In this document: positions 50,548-61,338 of the stretch, piece after piece
How the letters are laid out: each line of letters begins with the position of its first letter
Numbering within the stretch: position 1 is the stretch's first letter
NCBI RefSeq assembly: GCF_030410485.1
Contig: NZ_JAUHHC010000004.1
Location: 570,128-634,127 of the forward strand
DNA length: 64,000 bases
Reading direction: 5' to 3'
From: Roseateles violae
Lineage (GTDB): Bacteria > Pseudomonadota > Gammaproteobacteria > Burkholderiales > Burkholderiaceae_C
Position numbers and translations under genes: made by a program
The notes under the pieces: generated by a model
Database searches by the model: none
Told to the model about the DNA's origin: nothing
Seen by the model: only the letters and a program-made list of their open reading frames with translations

Positions 50548-50976
50548 TCAACCACCACGCGCCGGCGGCTCGGTGACGAAGCTGATCTTCATGATGCCGG
50601 CACGCTGGCAGGCATACACCACCTTGCCGACCGATTCATAACGCGCCTTCTCGTCGCCGCGAATATGAACCTCCGGCTGCGGGTTCAGCACCGAAACCTT
50701 GCCCAGGCGCTTGACCAGCGCCTCGGTGTCGGGCACCAGGGCGGTGTTCCAGTAGATGTCGCCATCCTTGGTCACCGCCAGTTCGACGTTCTCCGGCTTG
50801 GTGACCCGGACGATGTTGGTCTCTTTGGGAAGAGACAGCGTCACCGACTGAGTCACCACCGGGATGGTGATGAGGAAGATGATCAGCAGGACCAACATCA
50901 CGTCCACGAGGGGCGTGGTGTTGATCGTCGAGACCACTTCATCATCGCCGGAAGAGGATCCGACGTTCATTCCCAT
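50548..50976 (-). CDS. exbD: ExbD family protein, first copy of the tonB operon
   Basis: The 142-residue protein has the same MGMNVGSSSG opening, the helix NTTPLVDVMLVLLIIFLITIP and a periplasmic domain containing PEVHIRGDEKARYESVGKVVYACQ. It follows exbB by 25 bases. The two copies share the N-terminus and helix but differ in the periplasmic half, consistent with different contacts. Confidence 0.93.
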   Translation of the reverse strand: MGMNVGSSSGDDEVVSTINTTPLVDVMLVLLIIFLITIPVVTQSVTLSLPKETNIVRVTKPENVELAVTKDGDIYWNTALVPDTEALVKRLGKVSVLNPQPEVHIRGDEKARYESVGKVVYACQRAGIMKISFVTEPPARGG

Positions 50977-51001
50977 GATGGGTTCTCCGAAGGCCTAGCG
51001 A

Positions 51002-51838
51002 TTAGCGCTTGGCGACTTGACGGTTGCCCATCAGCACGCCGTGCAGGTCGGCGGCGAAGGCACGCACCTGGCCCATGACGGCCTTGTTGCGGTTGACCAG
51101 CCAGTTGTAGCCCAGCACGGCCGGAACGGCCACGCCCAGACCGATGGCGGTCATGATCAGTGCTTCACCGACGGGGCCGGCAACCTTGTCGATCGAGGCC
51201 TGGCCGGCGACGCCGATGGCGGTCAGGGCCTGCAGAATGCCCCACACGGTACCGAACAGGCCGATGAAGGGCGAGGTCGAGCCGACGGTGGCCAGGAAGC
51301 CCAGGCCGCCCTGGACGCGGGTGTTGACTTCGCCGACGGCGCGGTCGACGTTCATCGAGACCCAGCTGGCGTGGTCGATGTTCTCGGTCAGCGCGCCTTC
51401 ATGGTGCTCCGAAGCCTCGATCGCCGAAGCGGCGATGTAGCGGAAGGCACCGGTTTCCTTCAGGCTCTTCAGGCCTTCGGCCAGGCTGGCCTTCTTGAAG
51501 AAGGTGGCGCGGGCGTCCTTGGCCTCGTTGGCCAGCTTCTGGGTGTCCCACAGCTTGGTGATCAGGATGTACCACGAGCCCATCGACATGATGGCCAGCA
51601 GGGCCAGCACGCCCTTGGACACGGCATCGCCGTGGTCGATCATGGCCTTCAGGCCGTAGGGATTGTCTTCCTTCTTCGAGACTTCGGCGGCGGCCGGAGC
51701 GGCAGCCGGAGCAGCCGTGTCGACGGCGGCCGAAGCGGCGGCGTCGGCCGGCTTCTGGTCTTGAGCGTGGGCGGGCGAGATTGCCAGGGTCGCGGCAAAA
51801 GCGATTGCGGCGAGCAGGCCGGAAATACGAGAGATCAT
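51002..51838 (-). CDS. exbB: ExbB proton-channel protein with exported N-terminal extension
   Basis: The 278-residue protein has a cleavable-looking signal (LLAAIAFAATLAISPAHAQ), then an Ala-rich linker and three helices: GVLALLAIMSMGSWYIL, LGFLATVGSTSPFIGLFGTVWGIL and ALIMTAIGLGVAVPAVLGYNWL. It converts proton flow into force for TonB. The extended, exported N-terminus is known in ExbB of Pseudomonas-type systems. Confidence 0.94.
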   Translation of the reverse strand: MISRISGLLAAIAFAATLAISPAHAQDQKPADAAASAAVDTAAPAAAPAAAEVSKKEDNPYGLKAMIDHGDAVSKGVLALLAIMSMGSWYILITKLWDTQKLANEAKDARATFFKKASLAEGLKSLKETGAFRYIAASAIEASEHHEGALTENIDHASWVSMNVDRAVGEVNTRVQGGLGFLATVGSTSPFIGLFGTVWGILQALTAIGVAGQASIDKVAGPVGEALIMTAIGLGVAVPAVLGYNWLVNRNKAVMGQVRAFAADLHGVLMGNRQVAKR

Positions 51839-51934
51839 GGAGTCAACTCCTGCGAATGAAATCGAAATCGGTTGGGAGAAACGGTGCCAGGCGGATAGCC
51901 CGGCCCGATGTTTTAAAGCTCGTGGCTGGCTTTC

Positions 51935-52582
51935 TTACTCGATGCGGAACTGGAATTCCTGCTCGAAGATATGGTCGCCCGGGCACTCGTAGGTGCTGGC
52001 CAGCGTGTCGTTGACGGCAGCGATCAGTGCGCGCAGCGCCTTGCGATCGACGCCGCTGCGCAGGCTCTGCACCTCGGTGGAGACCACGCGGCCGGCCTTG
52101 ACCGTCGCCGTGACCTTCAGCAGCGCCTCGCCGCTCCAGTTCACCGACGGCGCTTCCGGCTTGCCCATCTTGGTGCAAACCATGCCGGCGGTGATCTTGG
52201 CGGGCTTCGGCGCCGGGGCCGGGGCCGGAGCCGCGGCGGGCGGCGGCGTGGCGGCGACCGTCGTGGTTGCCGGCGGCACCGACGAGGTCGGGGCCTGGAT
52301 CACGGCCGGCGGTGCCGGTGCCGTCACCTGGAATTCCGGCGGCGGGACGTAGGGCGGCGGCGGGGCCTTCAGATCCGGCGGCGGCGGCACGACCTTTTCG
52401 GGCGGCGGCGGCGGCTTCACCTTCTCTTCGATCACCTTGGTCTCGATCGGTCCCTTGACCATTTCGACCGCCTTGCGGGCCAAACCACTGGCCAACGCCC
52501 AGATGATCAGCACGTGGATCAGGATCACGATGCCTAAGCCCGTGAAGCGTGACGCCCCTTGCTTTTCCTGCGCAAAGTTCAT
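51935..52582 (-). CDS. tonB: TonB-family energy transducer
   Basis: The 215-residue protein has an N-terminal helix (FTGLGIVILIHVLIIWALASG) followed by a Pro-rich span, with PPPPPEKVVPPPPDLKAPPP, at about residues 57-125. A C-terminal TonB domain contains WSGEALLKVTATVKAGRV and ALRALIAAVNDTL. The C-terminal domain has Cys136 and Cys200, unusual for TonB, which could form a disulfide in the periplasm. ATG 52582 follows GGAG. It is the first gene of the operon. Confidence 0.9.
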   Translation of the reverse strand: MNFAQEKQGASRFTGLGIVILIHVLIIWALASGLARKAVEMVKGPIETKVIEEKVKPPPPPEKVVPPPPDLKAPPPPYVPPPEFQVTAPAPPAVIQAPTSSVPPATTTVAATPPPAAAPAPAPAPKPAKITAGMVCTKMGKPEAPSVNWSGEALLKVTATVKAGRVVSTEVQSLRSGVDRKALRALIAAVNDTLASTYECPGDHIFEQEFQFRIE

Positions 52583-53138
52583 GCGCGCTCCTTCATAAGA
52601 CTGCGAAATTCTTTCATCAAGATATGCGGGGATGTTGCCCCTCACAGCGCCTGCTTGGTGAAGCGGCCCTCTCGACCCCGAGCTGGGAGTGACTCTTGCC
52701 GGCTGTGCGAACGGTCAGCCGAACTGGGCATTGTGACCGATACAAGACACAAGCCACCCGACTGCGGACTGCAGAATGGAAACAAGTACTCGAAACTCTG
52801 GGTACGAAGCGAACCCGATTCAACAAAAATGCCCGCTGGCTTTGGGCCACGGGCCTGACGCGAACTCCCGCCACGGCCCCCACGGACTTGTGACCTTCAT
52901 TCTTACGCGGCCGTAAGTTTATACGAATTCCGGAACCGCTCTTCATGGGGCTTACCCGAGCGCTCCGGCCTCCGCCCGACCGGGGCCGTGCCTGCAGGGC
53001 ACGGCGACTCGGCCGCCATGGCAAGCCCGGTAGTTTACTGGTATGGCCCCGGCCGGCCGGGCGGTGCGTCTAGTTAGATACCCCAGGAACAGGCGGTTAC
53101 CGGACGCGGGACGCCCGCCCGCCGCGAGCCAAGACCGC
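52583..53138. other. 556-base gap upstream of tonB without a recognised gene
   Basis: Several open frames cross this gap, but none has a credible start or known domain. It holds the imperfect palindrome CTTACGCGGCCGTAAG at 52902-52917 next to an AT-rich TTTATACGAATT stretch. Base composition is lower in GC around 52740-52930 than in neighbouring genes. It probably contains the tonB promoter and control sites. No Fur-box-like sequence was found. Confidence 0.5.
52902..52917. promoter_or_regulatory. inverted repeat CTTACG-n4-CGTAAG upstream of tonB
   Basis: Arms of six bases separated by CGGC, followed by TTTATACGAATT, lie 320 bases before the tonB start. It may be an operator. No regulator can be named. 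Confidence 0.3.
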
Positions 53139-53840
53139 TCAGGCCGCGATCAGCCAGCCCGTGATCGCATTGCGCTCGCCCTGCGCGAAGGGCGGCACAT
53201 AGGACACGAAATGCGTCTGCGGCACGGTAAACAGCGACAGCGAGTTGAAGTGCGGATAGAAGGTGTCGGTCACCGCGCCGTCGGGGGCGGAGAAATGCAA
53301 CAGGCCACCCCAGTCCGGTCGCCATTGGCGGGTCAGATTGATCACATAGGCCAGACGCCGGTCCTCGGCATCCACGTGATCGTCATGGGCGGACAGGAAG
53401 TTGCCGCGCGTGTACATCGTCGCCTGCGCATAGACGCGGTTGATCGCCTCGTCGCCGCTGAGCCGGCGCATCACCGACAGGAAGGCGTCGTCGGCCATCC
53501 AGCGCATCAGGCGCGCCAGCAGATCGGTGTCGCCGCGCTGGAGTGCCTCGGCCAGCGAGTCGGTGAAGAAGGAAAATTGGAATTCGTGCCGGGCTACATG
53601 GGTGATGCCCTCGGACAGCTGCATGCGCTGCTGCGGCGTTAGCGAGCGCAGTTGGGGGCCGCTCAGGCGGCGGTCGCCCTCGGTGTCGCGATAGGTCAGC
53701 GACCAGTCGATCGCCTCGACCGTGCGGGCCAGCGACTCGGCCACCTCGGGCACAAAGAAGTCGCGGATCAGCACGCGGCCGTCGCGCTTCAGGGTCTGCT
53801 CGATCTGGGCCAGGTCAAGTCGGGGGTTGATGTAGTCCAT
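53139..53840 (-). CDS. 2-oxoglutarate/Fe(II)-dependent oxygenase
   Basis: The 233-residue protein has the double-stranded beta-helix signature: His152-x-Asp154 in AHDDHVDAED, distal His210 in VPQTHFVSYV and a basic residue (Arg223) for 2-oxoglutarate in ERNAITGW. It resembles prolyl-4-hydroxylase-type enzymes such as those found beside TonB-dependent receptors (PiuC-like context). ATG 53840 begins just after the receptor terminator, on the same strand. The substrate is unknown; modification of a transported compound or of a protein is possible. Confidence 0.82.
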   Translation of the reverse strand: MDYINPRLDLAQIEQTLKRDGRVLIRDFFVPEVAESLARTVEAIDWSLTYRDTEGDRRLSGPQLRSLTPQQRMQLSEGITHVARHEFQFSFFTDSLAEALQRGDTDLLARLMRWMADDAFLSVMRRLSGDEAINRVYAQATMYTRGNFLSAHDDHVDAEDRRLAYVINLTRQWRPDWGGLLHFSAPDGAVTDTFYPHFNSLSLFTVPQTHFVSYVPPFAQGERNAITGWLIAA

Positions 53841-53880
53841 CGTCGGAGCGCTCTTGTTGGATCGAGCGGAACAGCATCTG

Positions 53881-53908
53881 AAAAAAAAGCAGGCCCGAAG
53901 GCCTGCTT
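53881..53908 (-). terminator. intrinsic terminator after the TonB-dependent receptor
   Basis: Read on the minus strand, AAGCAGGCC, loop TTCG and GGCCTGCTT are followed by eight T residues. It separates the receptor transcript from the oxygenase gene. Confidence 0.88.
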
Positions 53909-53940
53909 CCGATTGTGGCCGATAAGGCCAATCAAGCCGA

Positions 53941-56646
<2,706 letters not shown>

Positions 56647-57038
56647 AGGATGCTCCTACAGAAGATGTGTCGGTAGACAGGAAGCGTTTCGAGCGCGGAG
56701 CCTCTCGCCGGGTAGGCGATCAGCGCTGCCGCTGCGAACGCACCCGGCGCATTTTTCTGTGGGGGGCCGTTCATGAACGCTAGGGAAACTCCCTCGAGCA
56801 GCGGCGCGGGGGCACCGGCGGCATTGCGGAGAAACCGCCTGAGCGAGTCGGGCGCCAGCCTACTTTCCCAATGTTGACAAGCACTTGCTGCATTCGCAGG
56901 GGGCCTGGCAGCGCCCCAGGTTCGCCTTCCGTACCGATTGTTTGAAGCTTGAAAAGAACGGGCGCATGTCGCACCCCAACAACAGCTTACGCACCGCGTC
57001 GATTTGGTCGATAAGCGCCCGTTTCGGGCGCTAAGCGC
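56647..57038. other. 392-base gap between the ABC transporter and the TonB-dependent receptor
   Basis: The gap holds the receptor's leader and promoter on the minus strand and the end of the ABC operon. AT-richer patches (TTTCCCAATGTTGACAAG near 56865, GTTTGAAGCTTGAAAAG near 56940) are candidate promoter elements. No gene, Fur-like box or known riboswitch was recognised. Confidence 0.45.
57014..57032 (-). terminator. hairpin after the ABC transporter operon
   Basis: AGCGCCC and GGGCGCT form a seven-base stem, six bases beyond the stop of the ATPase gene. Only a weak TTAT follows on the minus strand. Confidence 0.5.
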
Positions 57039-58877
57039 TCAAATTGGTCTGGGAACCCGCGGCACGGCGGCCAGCAGCGCGCGCGTGTAGTCCTGCTGTG
57101 GCGCACCCAGCACCTGGGCGCAACTGCCGCTCTCGACGATGCGGCCCGCCTGCATCACGGCGACGCTGTCGGCCACGTATTCGACGACGCCGATGTTATG
57201 GGTGATGAACAGATAGGACAGGCCGCGACTGCGCTGCAGCTCGCGCAGCAGATTGAGGATCTGCGCCTGCACCGACACATCCAGGGCCGAGGTCGGCTCG
57301 TCGCAGACGATCAGGCGCGGCTCGACGGCCAGCGCGCGGGCGATCGCGATGCGCTGGCGCTGGCCGCCGGAGAACTCGTGCGGCCAGCGCTCCAGCGCGT
57401 CGCGGCGCAGGCCCACCTGCTCGACCAGCGCCTCGATATTGCGCCGGCGCGCGGCGGCATCCAGCTCGGGCCGCAACGCCAGCAGCCCCTCCTCCAGCAG
57501 CTCGAACACGCGCAGGCGCGGGTTCAGCGAGGCGAACGGGTCCTGGAAGATGATCTGCACCTGGCGGCGCGCCTCCAGCAGCGCCGCGCCGTCCAGGGCG
57601 AACAGATCCTGACCGTCCAGCAGCGCCTGGCCCTCGATCAGGGCCTGGCGGCGCAGCAGCTGGACGATGGCCTTGCCCGAGGTCGTCTTGCCGCAGCCGG
57701 ACTCGCCGACCAGGGCCAGGGTCCGGCCCGGCTCAATGCTGTAGGAGACGTCGTCGACCGCATCGAAGAAGCGCGGCTTGCCGCCGAAGCGGCCGCCCTT
57801 CAACTCGAAACGGACGCGCAGCTTCCGCACGTCAAGCAGCGGCCGCTGTTCCGGCGCAGCTTCGGCAAATGCCGCGGCCGGGCTCGCCGGAGCCGGCTCC
57901 ACCCGCGGCAGCGCCTCGCCCGGCTCGGTATAGAGCAGGCAGCGGACCTCGTGCTCCGGGCCCTCGACGCTCATCCGCGGCAACGTGCCGGCGCAATGCC
58001 GCATCGCGCGGTCGCAGCGCGGCGCAAAGCGGCAGCCCTCGAAATCCAGCCACAGCGGTGGCACCGTGCCGGCGATCGCCGCCAGCGGCTCGCCGCGCTT
58101 GGCCGCGTCGGGCAGCGCCTGCAGCAGCAGGCGCGCATAGGGATGCTTGGGAGCAGCGAAGAACTCGGCCGCCGGCGCCGTTTCGATGATCTGGCCGGCA
58201 TACATCAGCGCAACCCGATGCGCCATGCCGGCGACGACGCCGAGGTCGTGGGTGATCAAGAGCACGCCCAGCGAGCGCTCGCGCTGCAGGTCGCGCAGCA
58301 GTTCCAGGATCTGCGCCTGGATGGTCACGTCCAGCGCCGTGGTCGGCTCGTCGGCGATCAGATAGTCGGGCTCGGCCGCCAGGGTCATCGCGATCATCAC
58401 GCGCTGCTTCTGGCCGCCCGAGAGCCGGAACGGGTATTCGTCGATGCGCCGCTCGGGCTCCGGAATGCCGACTCGGCGCAGCCATTCGATTGCCTTGGCC
58501 CGCGCGGCCGCGCCGCGCAGCGGCGTGTGCGCCTCGATCGCCTCGACGATCTGCGCGCCGACCCGCATCACCGGGTTCAGGCTGGTCGAGGGCTCCTGGA
58601 AGATCATGCCGATGCGGCCGCCACGCACCGCGCGCATCCGCGCCTCGGGCAGGGCGAACAGGTCCTCGCCGTCCAGGCGCAAGCGCCCGCCGGCGATGCG
58701 GCCGTTGTCGGGCAAGAGGCGCATCAGGGCCAGCGCCGTCATGCTCTTGCCGCAGCCCGATTCGCCGACCAGGGCAAAGGTCTCGCCGCGCGACAGCGTC
58801 AAGCGCATGCCGGCGATCGCCCGCACTAAGCCGGCGTCGGCGTCCAGCGCCACCTCGAGTTCGTCGATCTGCAGCAT
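57039..58877 (-). CDS. peptide ABC importer, fused double ATPase (YejF-like)
   Basis: The 612-residue protein contains two ABC modules. The first has [30 protein letters not shown] and [11 protein letters not shown]. The second has [29 protein letters not shown] and [12 protein letters not shown]. An oligopeptide-type Cys motif between them ([16 protein letters not shown]) is typical of Opp/Dpp ATPases. It powers import by the two permeases upstream. ATG 58877 overlaps the permease stop by one base. Confidence 0.94.
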   Translation of the reverse strand: MLQIDELEVALDADAGLVRAIAGMRLTLSRGETFALVGESGCGKSMTALALMRLLPDNGRIAGGRLRLDGEDLFALPEARMRAVRGGRIGMIFQEPSTSLNPVMRVGAQIVEAIEAHTPLRGAAARAKAIEWLRRVGIPEPERRIDEYPFRLSGGQKQRVMIAMTLAAEPDYLIADEPTTALDVTIQAQILELLRDLQRERSLGVLLITHDLGVVAGMAHRVALMYAGQIIETAPAAEFFAAPKHPYARLLLQALPDAAKRGEPLAAIAGTVPPLWLDFEGCRFAPRCDRAMRHCAGTLPRMSVEGPEHEVRCLLYTEPGEALPRVEPAPASPAAAFAEAAPEQRPLLDVRKLRVRFELKGGRFGGKPRFFDAVDDVSYSIEPGRTLALVGESGCGKTTSGKAIVQLLRRQALIEGQALLDGQDLFALDGAALLEARRQVQIIFQDPFASLNPRLRVFELLEEGLLALRPELDAAARRRNIEALVEQVGLRRDALERWPHEFSGGQRQRIAIARALAVEPRLIVCDEPTSALDVSVQAQILNLLRELQRSRGLSYLFITHNIGVVEYVADSVAVMQAGRIVESGSCAQVLGAPQQDYTRALLAAVPRVPRPI

Positions 58878-60331
58878 CAGGCGGCCTTGCCCTTCTTGTG
58901 CAGCACCTGCGGGCGCAGATTGCGCGCACGGGGGTCGAAGGCATCGCGCACGCCGTCGGCGAACAGGTTGGCAGCCAGCACCAGGCTGACCATGAAGCCG
59001 AAGGCGGCCGCGAAGCTCCACCAGACGATGGGGTCACGCGACATCTCCGAGCGGGCCAGATTGATCATGCCGCCGAAGCTCATCATGCTCGGGTCCACGC
59101 CGACGCCGACATAGGTCAGCACCGCCTCGTAGAGGATCAGCTCCGAGAAGCTCAGGACCACGGTGATCAGCACCAGGTGCATCACATTGGGCACGATGTG
59201 GCGGCGCATGATGCGCGCATCGCTGACGCCGAAGGCGGTGGCCGCCTGCACATAGTCCAGCTCGCGCAGCTTCAAGGTCTCGCCGCGCACCAGCCGGCAC
59301 AGCCCGGCCCAGCCGGTCAGGCCCAGGATCAGGCAGAGCAGGAACATCTTCAGATCGGCGCGCTCGGCGCCGGTCTCGAAGGCTTCCGGGTTCTTGTCCA
59401 GGAAGACCTGCACCATCAGCACGCAGGCTGCGATCAGCAGCACGTTCGGCACCGAGGTCAGCAAGGTGTACAGATACTGGATCGCCTCGTCGACCCAGCC
59501 CTTGAAATAGCCGGCCAGCACGCCCAGGCCCAGCGCCAGCGGCAGGGTCGCCAGGGTCGACAGCGCGCCGATCACGAAGGCGGTGCGCACGCTCTTGAGC
59601 GCCTGGTAGAGCACGTCGTTGCCGGTGCGGTCGGTGCCGAACACATGGTAGTGCGGCATCAGCAGCGCGACCGGCCCGGCCAGCAGCGCGATCACGGCCA
59701 GCGTGCACAGCACCGCGCGCAGCGGATAGCGCGTGCGGTCGGCCAGCAGATCGCGCAGCGCCGGCGCGAGGCCGCCATGCCGGCGCGCCAGCGCGGCCGC
59801 CGTCGCCAGCATCAGCAGCGCGGAAACGGCGAGGCCCAGGCCCAGGCCGGCCGCCGCGCGGCCCAGCACATCGCCGGCCCATTCGCGCTGCGGGTCGCGC
59901 AGATGCGCGCCACCGAACTGCAGGCGCGGATAGTCGCGCCGCAACCCCTCACTCTCGCCCGCCACGTTCTCCTTGTTGAAGCCGCGCCAGGCCAGCGGCT
60001 CGGAATAGCTGGTCTCGCGCATCTCGACCTGGCGCGCCAGCAGGCCGTCCAGCAGCGATTCGGTATGCGTGTCGTAGAAGGGCTGCCTGCCGCGCTCGGC
60101 CAGCTCGGCCACCGGCAGCGCGCGACGGAAATGCACGCTGTCCAGCAGGGTCACGAGCAGGAACAGCGCCATCACGACCCCCGCGCACAGCGCGACCGGA
60201 TCGTGCACCACGCGCAGCCAGCTCGCGCGCAGGCCGGCCTGGCCGCGGATGCGCAGCCCATAGAGCAGCAGCGCGGCCAGCAGCGCCCACAGCGCCGCAT
60301 CGGTCCACAACACAACGATCTTGAAACCCAT
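58877..60331 (-). CDS. peptide ABC importer permease (YejE-like)
   Basis: The 484-residue inner-membrane protein has the EAA loop typical of binding-protein-dependent permeases (YVQAATAFGVSDARIMRRHIVPN) and the TDRTGNDVLYQALKSVRTAFVIG segment of DppC/OppC-type proteins. It is longer than usual because of an extra N-terminal helix and a periplasmic insertion at about residues 75-165. It pairs with the YejB-like permease upstream. Confidence 0.92.
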   Translation of the reverse strand: MGFKIVVLWTDAALWALLAALLLYGLRIRGQAGLRASWLRVVHDPVALCAGVVMALFLLVTLLDSVHFRRALPVAELAERGRQPFYDTHTESLLDGLLARQVEMRETSYSEPLAWRGFNKENVAGESEGLRRDYPRLQFGGAHLRDPQREWAGDVLGRAAAGLGLGLAVSALLMLATAAALARRHGGLAPALRDLLADRTRYPLRAVLCTLAVIALLAGPVALLMPHYHVFGTDRTGNDVLYQALKSVRTAFVIGALSTLATLPLALGLGVLAGYFKGWVDEAIQYLYTLLTSVPNVLLIAACVLMVQVFLDKNPEAFETGAERADLKMFLLCLILGLTGWAGLCRLVRGETLKLRELDYVQAATAFGVSDARIMRRHIVPNVMHLVLITVVLSFSELILYEAVLTYVGVGVDPSMMSFGGMINLARSEMSRDPIVWWSFAAAFGFMVSLVLAANLFADGVRDAFDPRARNLRPQVLHKKGKAA

Positions 60332-60341
60332 GGTCCCGTCC

Positions 60342-61325
60342 TCAGCCCAGCCGCACGCGGGGGTCGACCCAGCTGTAGGCGATGTCGATCAGCACATTGC
60401 TGGCGATGTAGAGCGCCGCGCCGAGGAAGACCATCGTGCGCACGATGGCGAAGTCCTGGCCGCTGATCGCCTCGATGACGAAGGCGCCCAGGCCCGGAAT
60501 GCCGAAGAAGCTCTCGAACACCAGGCTGCCCAGAAAGACATAGGGCAGATAGCTGCCGGCGCTGGTGATGATGGGGATCAGCGCATTGCGCAGCACATGG
60601 CGGAACAGCACGATCTGCTCGGACAGGCCCTTGGCCCGCGCGGTGCGCACATAGTCCTTGCCGATCTCCTCCAGGAACATCGCTCGGTACAGCCGCGCCT
60701 CGCCGCCCAGCCGCGAGAGCAGCGAGAGCAGGATGGGCAGGACCAGGAACTTGATCGCGTCCAGGCCCGGCGCATAGCCGTTGATCGGCACCAGGCGCAA
60801 GAGGCGGGAGAAGAAGTACTGGCCGACGATGATGTAGAAGAGGCTGGAGATCGACAGCATCAGCACGCACAGGACCACGCCCCAGAAGTCGATGCGCGTA
60901 TTGCGGAAGAACACCAGCAGCAGCGAGAAGGCCACGCTGACGATCACCTGCAGCACGAACAGCGGCAGCGCCAGCTGCAGACTCACGCCCATGCGCGTCT
61001 TCACCTCGTGGCCGATGTTGATCGCCTGGCGCGCGTCCGAGCGGCCGAAGTCCAAGAGCATCAGCGAGACCGAGCGCTCCCACAGCACCGTGTGCGTCAG
61101 CTTGGCCGCCCGCTGCTGTCGGTCGTCCCAGTAGACCGGCTTGTCGTAGCCGCGCTCGGCCTTCCACTGCTCGATCTGCTCCTGCGTCACCCGCTTGCCG
61201 CCGATGTTGAGCCGCGCCATATCGTCGGGCGTGTTGACCGAGAAGAACAGCACGAAGGTCAGCAGATTGACGCCGACCAGGATCAGGAGCCCATAGCCGA
61301 GCCGGCGCAGCATGTAGTTCAGCAT
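60342..61325 (-). CDS. peptide ABC importer permease (YejB-like)
   Basis: The 327-residue protein has about six helices. It begins NYMLRRLGYGLLILVGVNLLTF, the usual first helix of DppB/OppB permeases, and contains the loop DYVRTARAKGLSEQIVLFRHVLRNALIPI. It forms the channel with the second permease. It lies 13 bases after the binding-protein gene. Confidence 0.94.
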   Translation of the reverse strand: MLNYMLRRLGYGLLILVGVNLLTFVLFFSVNTPDDMARLNIGGKRVTQEQIEQWKAERGYDKPVYWDDRQQRAAKLTHTVLWERSVSLMLLDFGRSDARQAINIGHEVKTRMGVSLQLALPLFVLQVIVSVAFSLLLVFFRNTRIDFWGVVLCVLMLSISSLFYIIVGQYFFSRLLRLVPINGYAPGLDAIKFLVLPILLSLLSRLGGEARLYRAMFLEEIGKDYVRTARAKGLSEQIVLFRHVLRNALIPIITSAGSYLPYVFLGSLVFESFFGIPGLGAFVIEAISGQDFAIVRTMVFLGAALYIASNVLIDIAYSWVDPRVRLG

Positions 61326-61338
61326 CGTCGCCCCCGCC

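Noticed and set aside
52560-52620. Promoter TTGATG-n17-TATGAA just upstream of tonB
   Set aside because: The -10 element would overlap the ribosome-binding site, leaving no room for a leader, so it is unlikely to be the real promoter.
52583-53138. Protein-coding genes in the gap upstream of tonB
   Set aside because: Open frames here lack credible starts, known motifs or coding-like composition.
56647-57038. Fur box or riboswitch upstream of the TonB-dependent receptor
   Set aside because: No GATAATGATAATCATTATC-like sequence and no recognisable cobalamin or other aptamer core was found.
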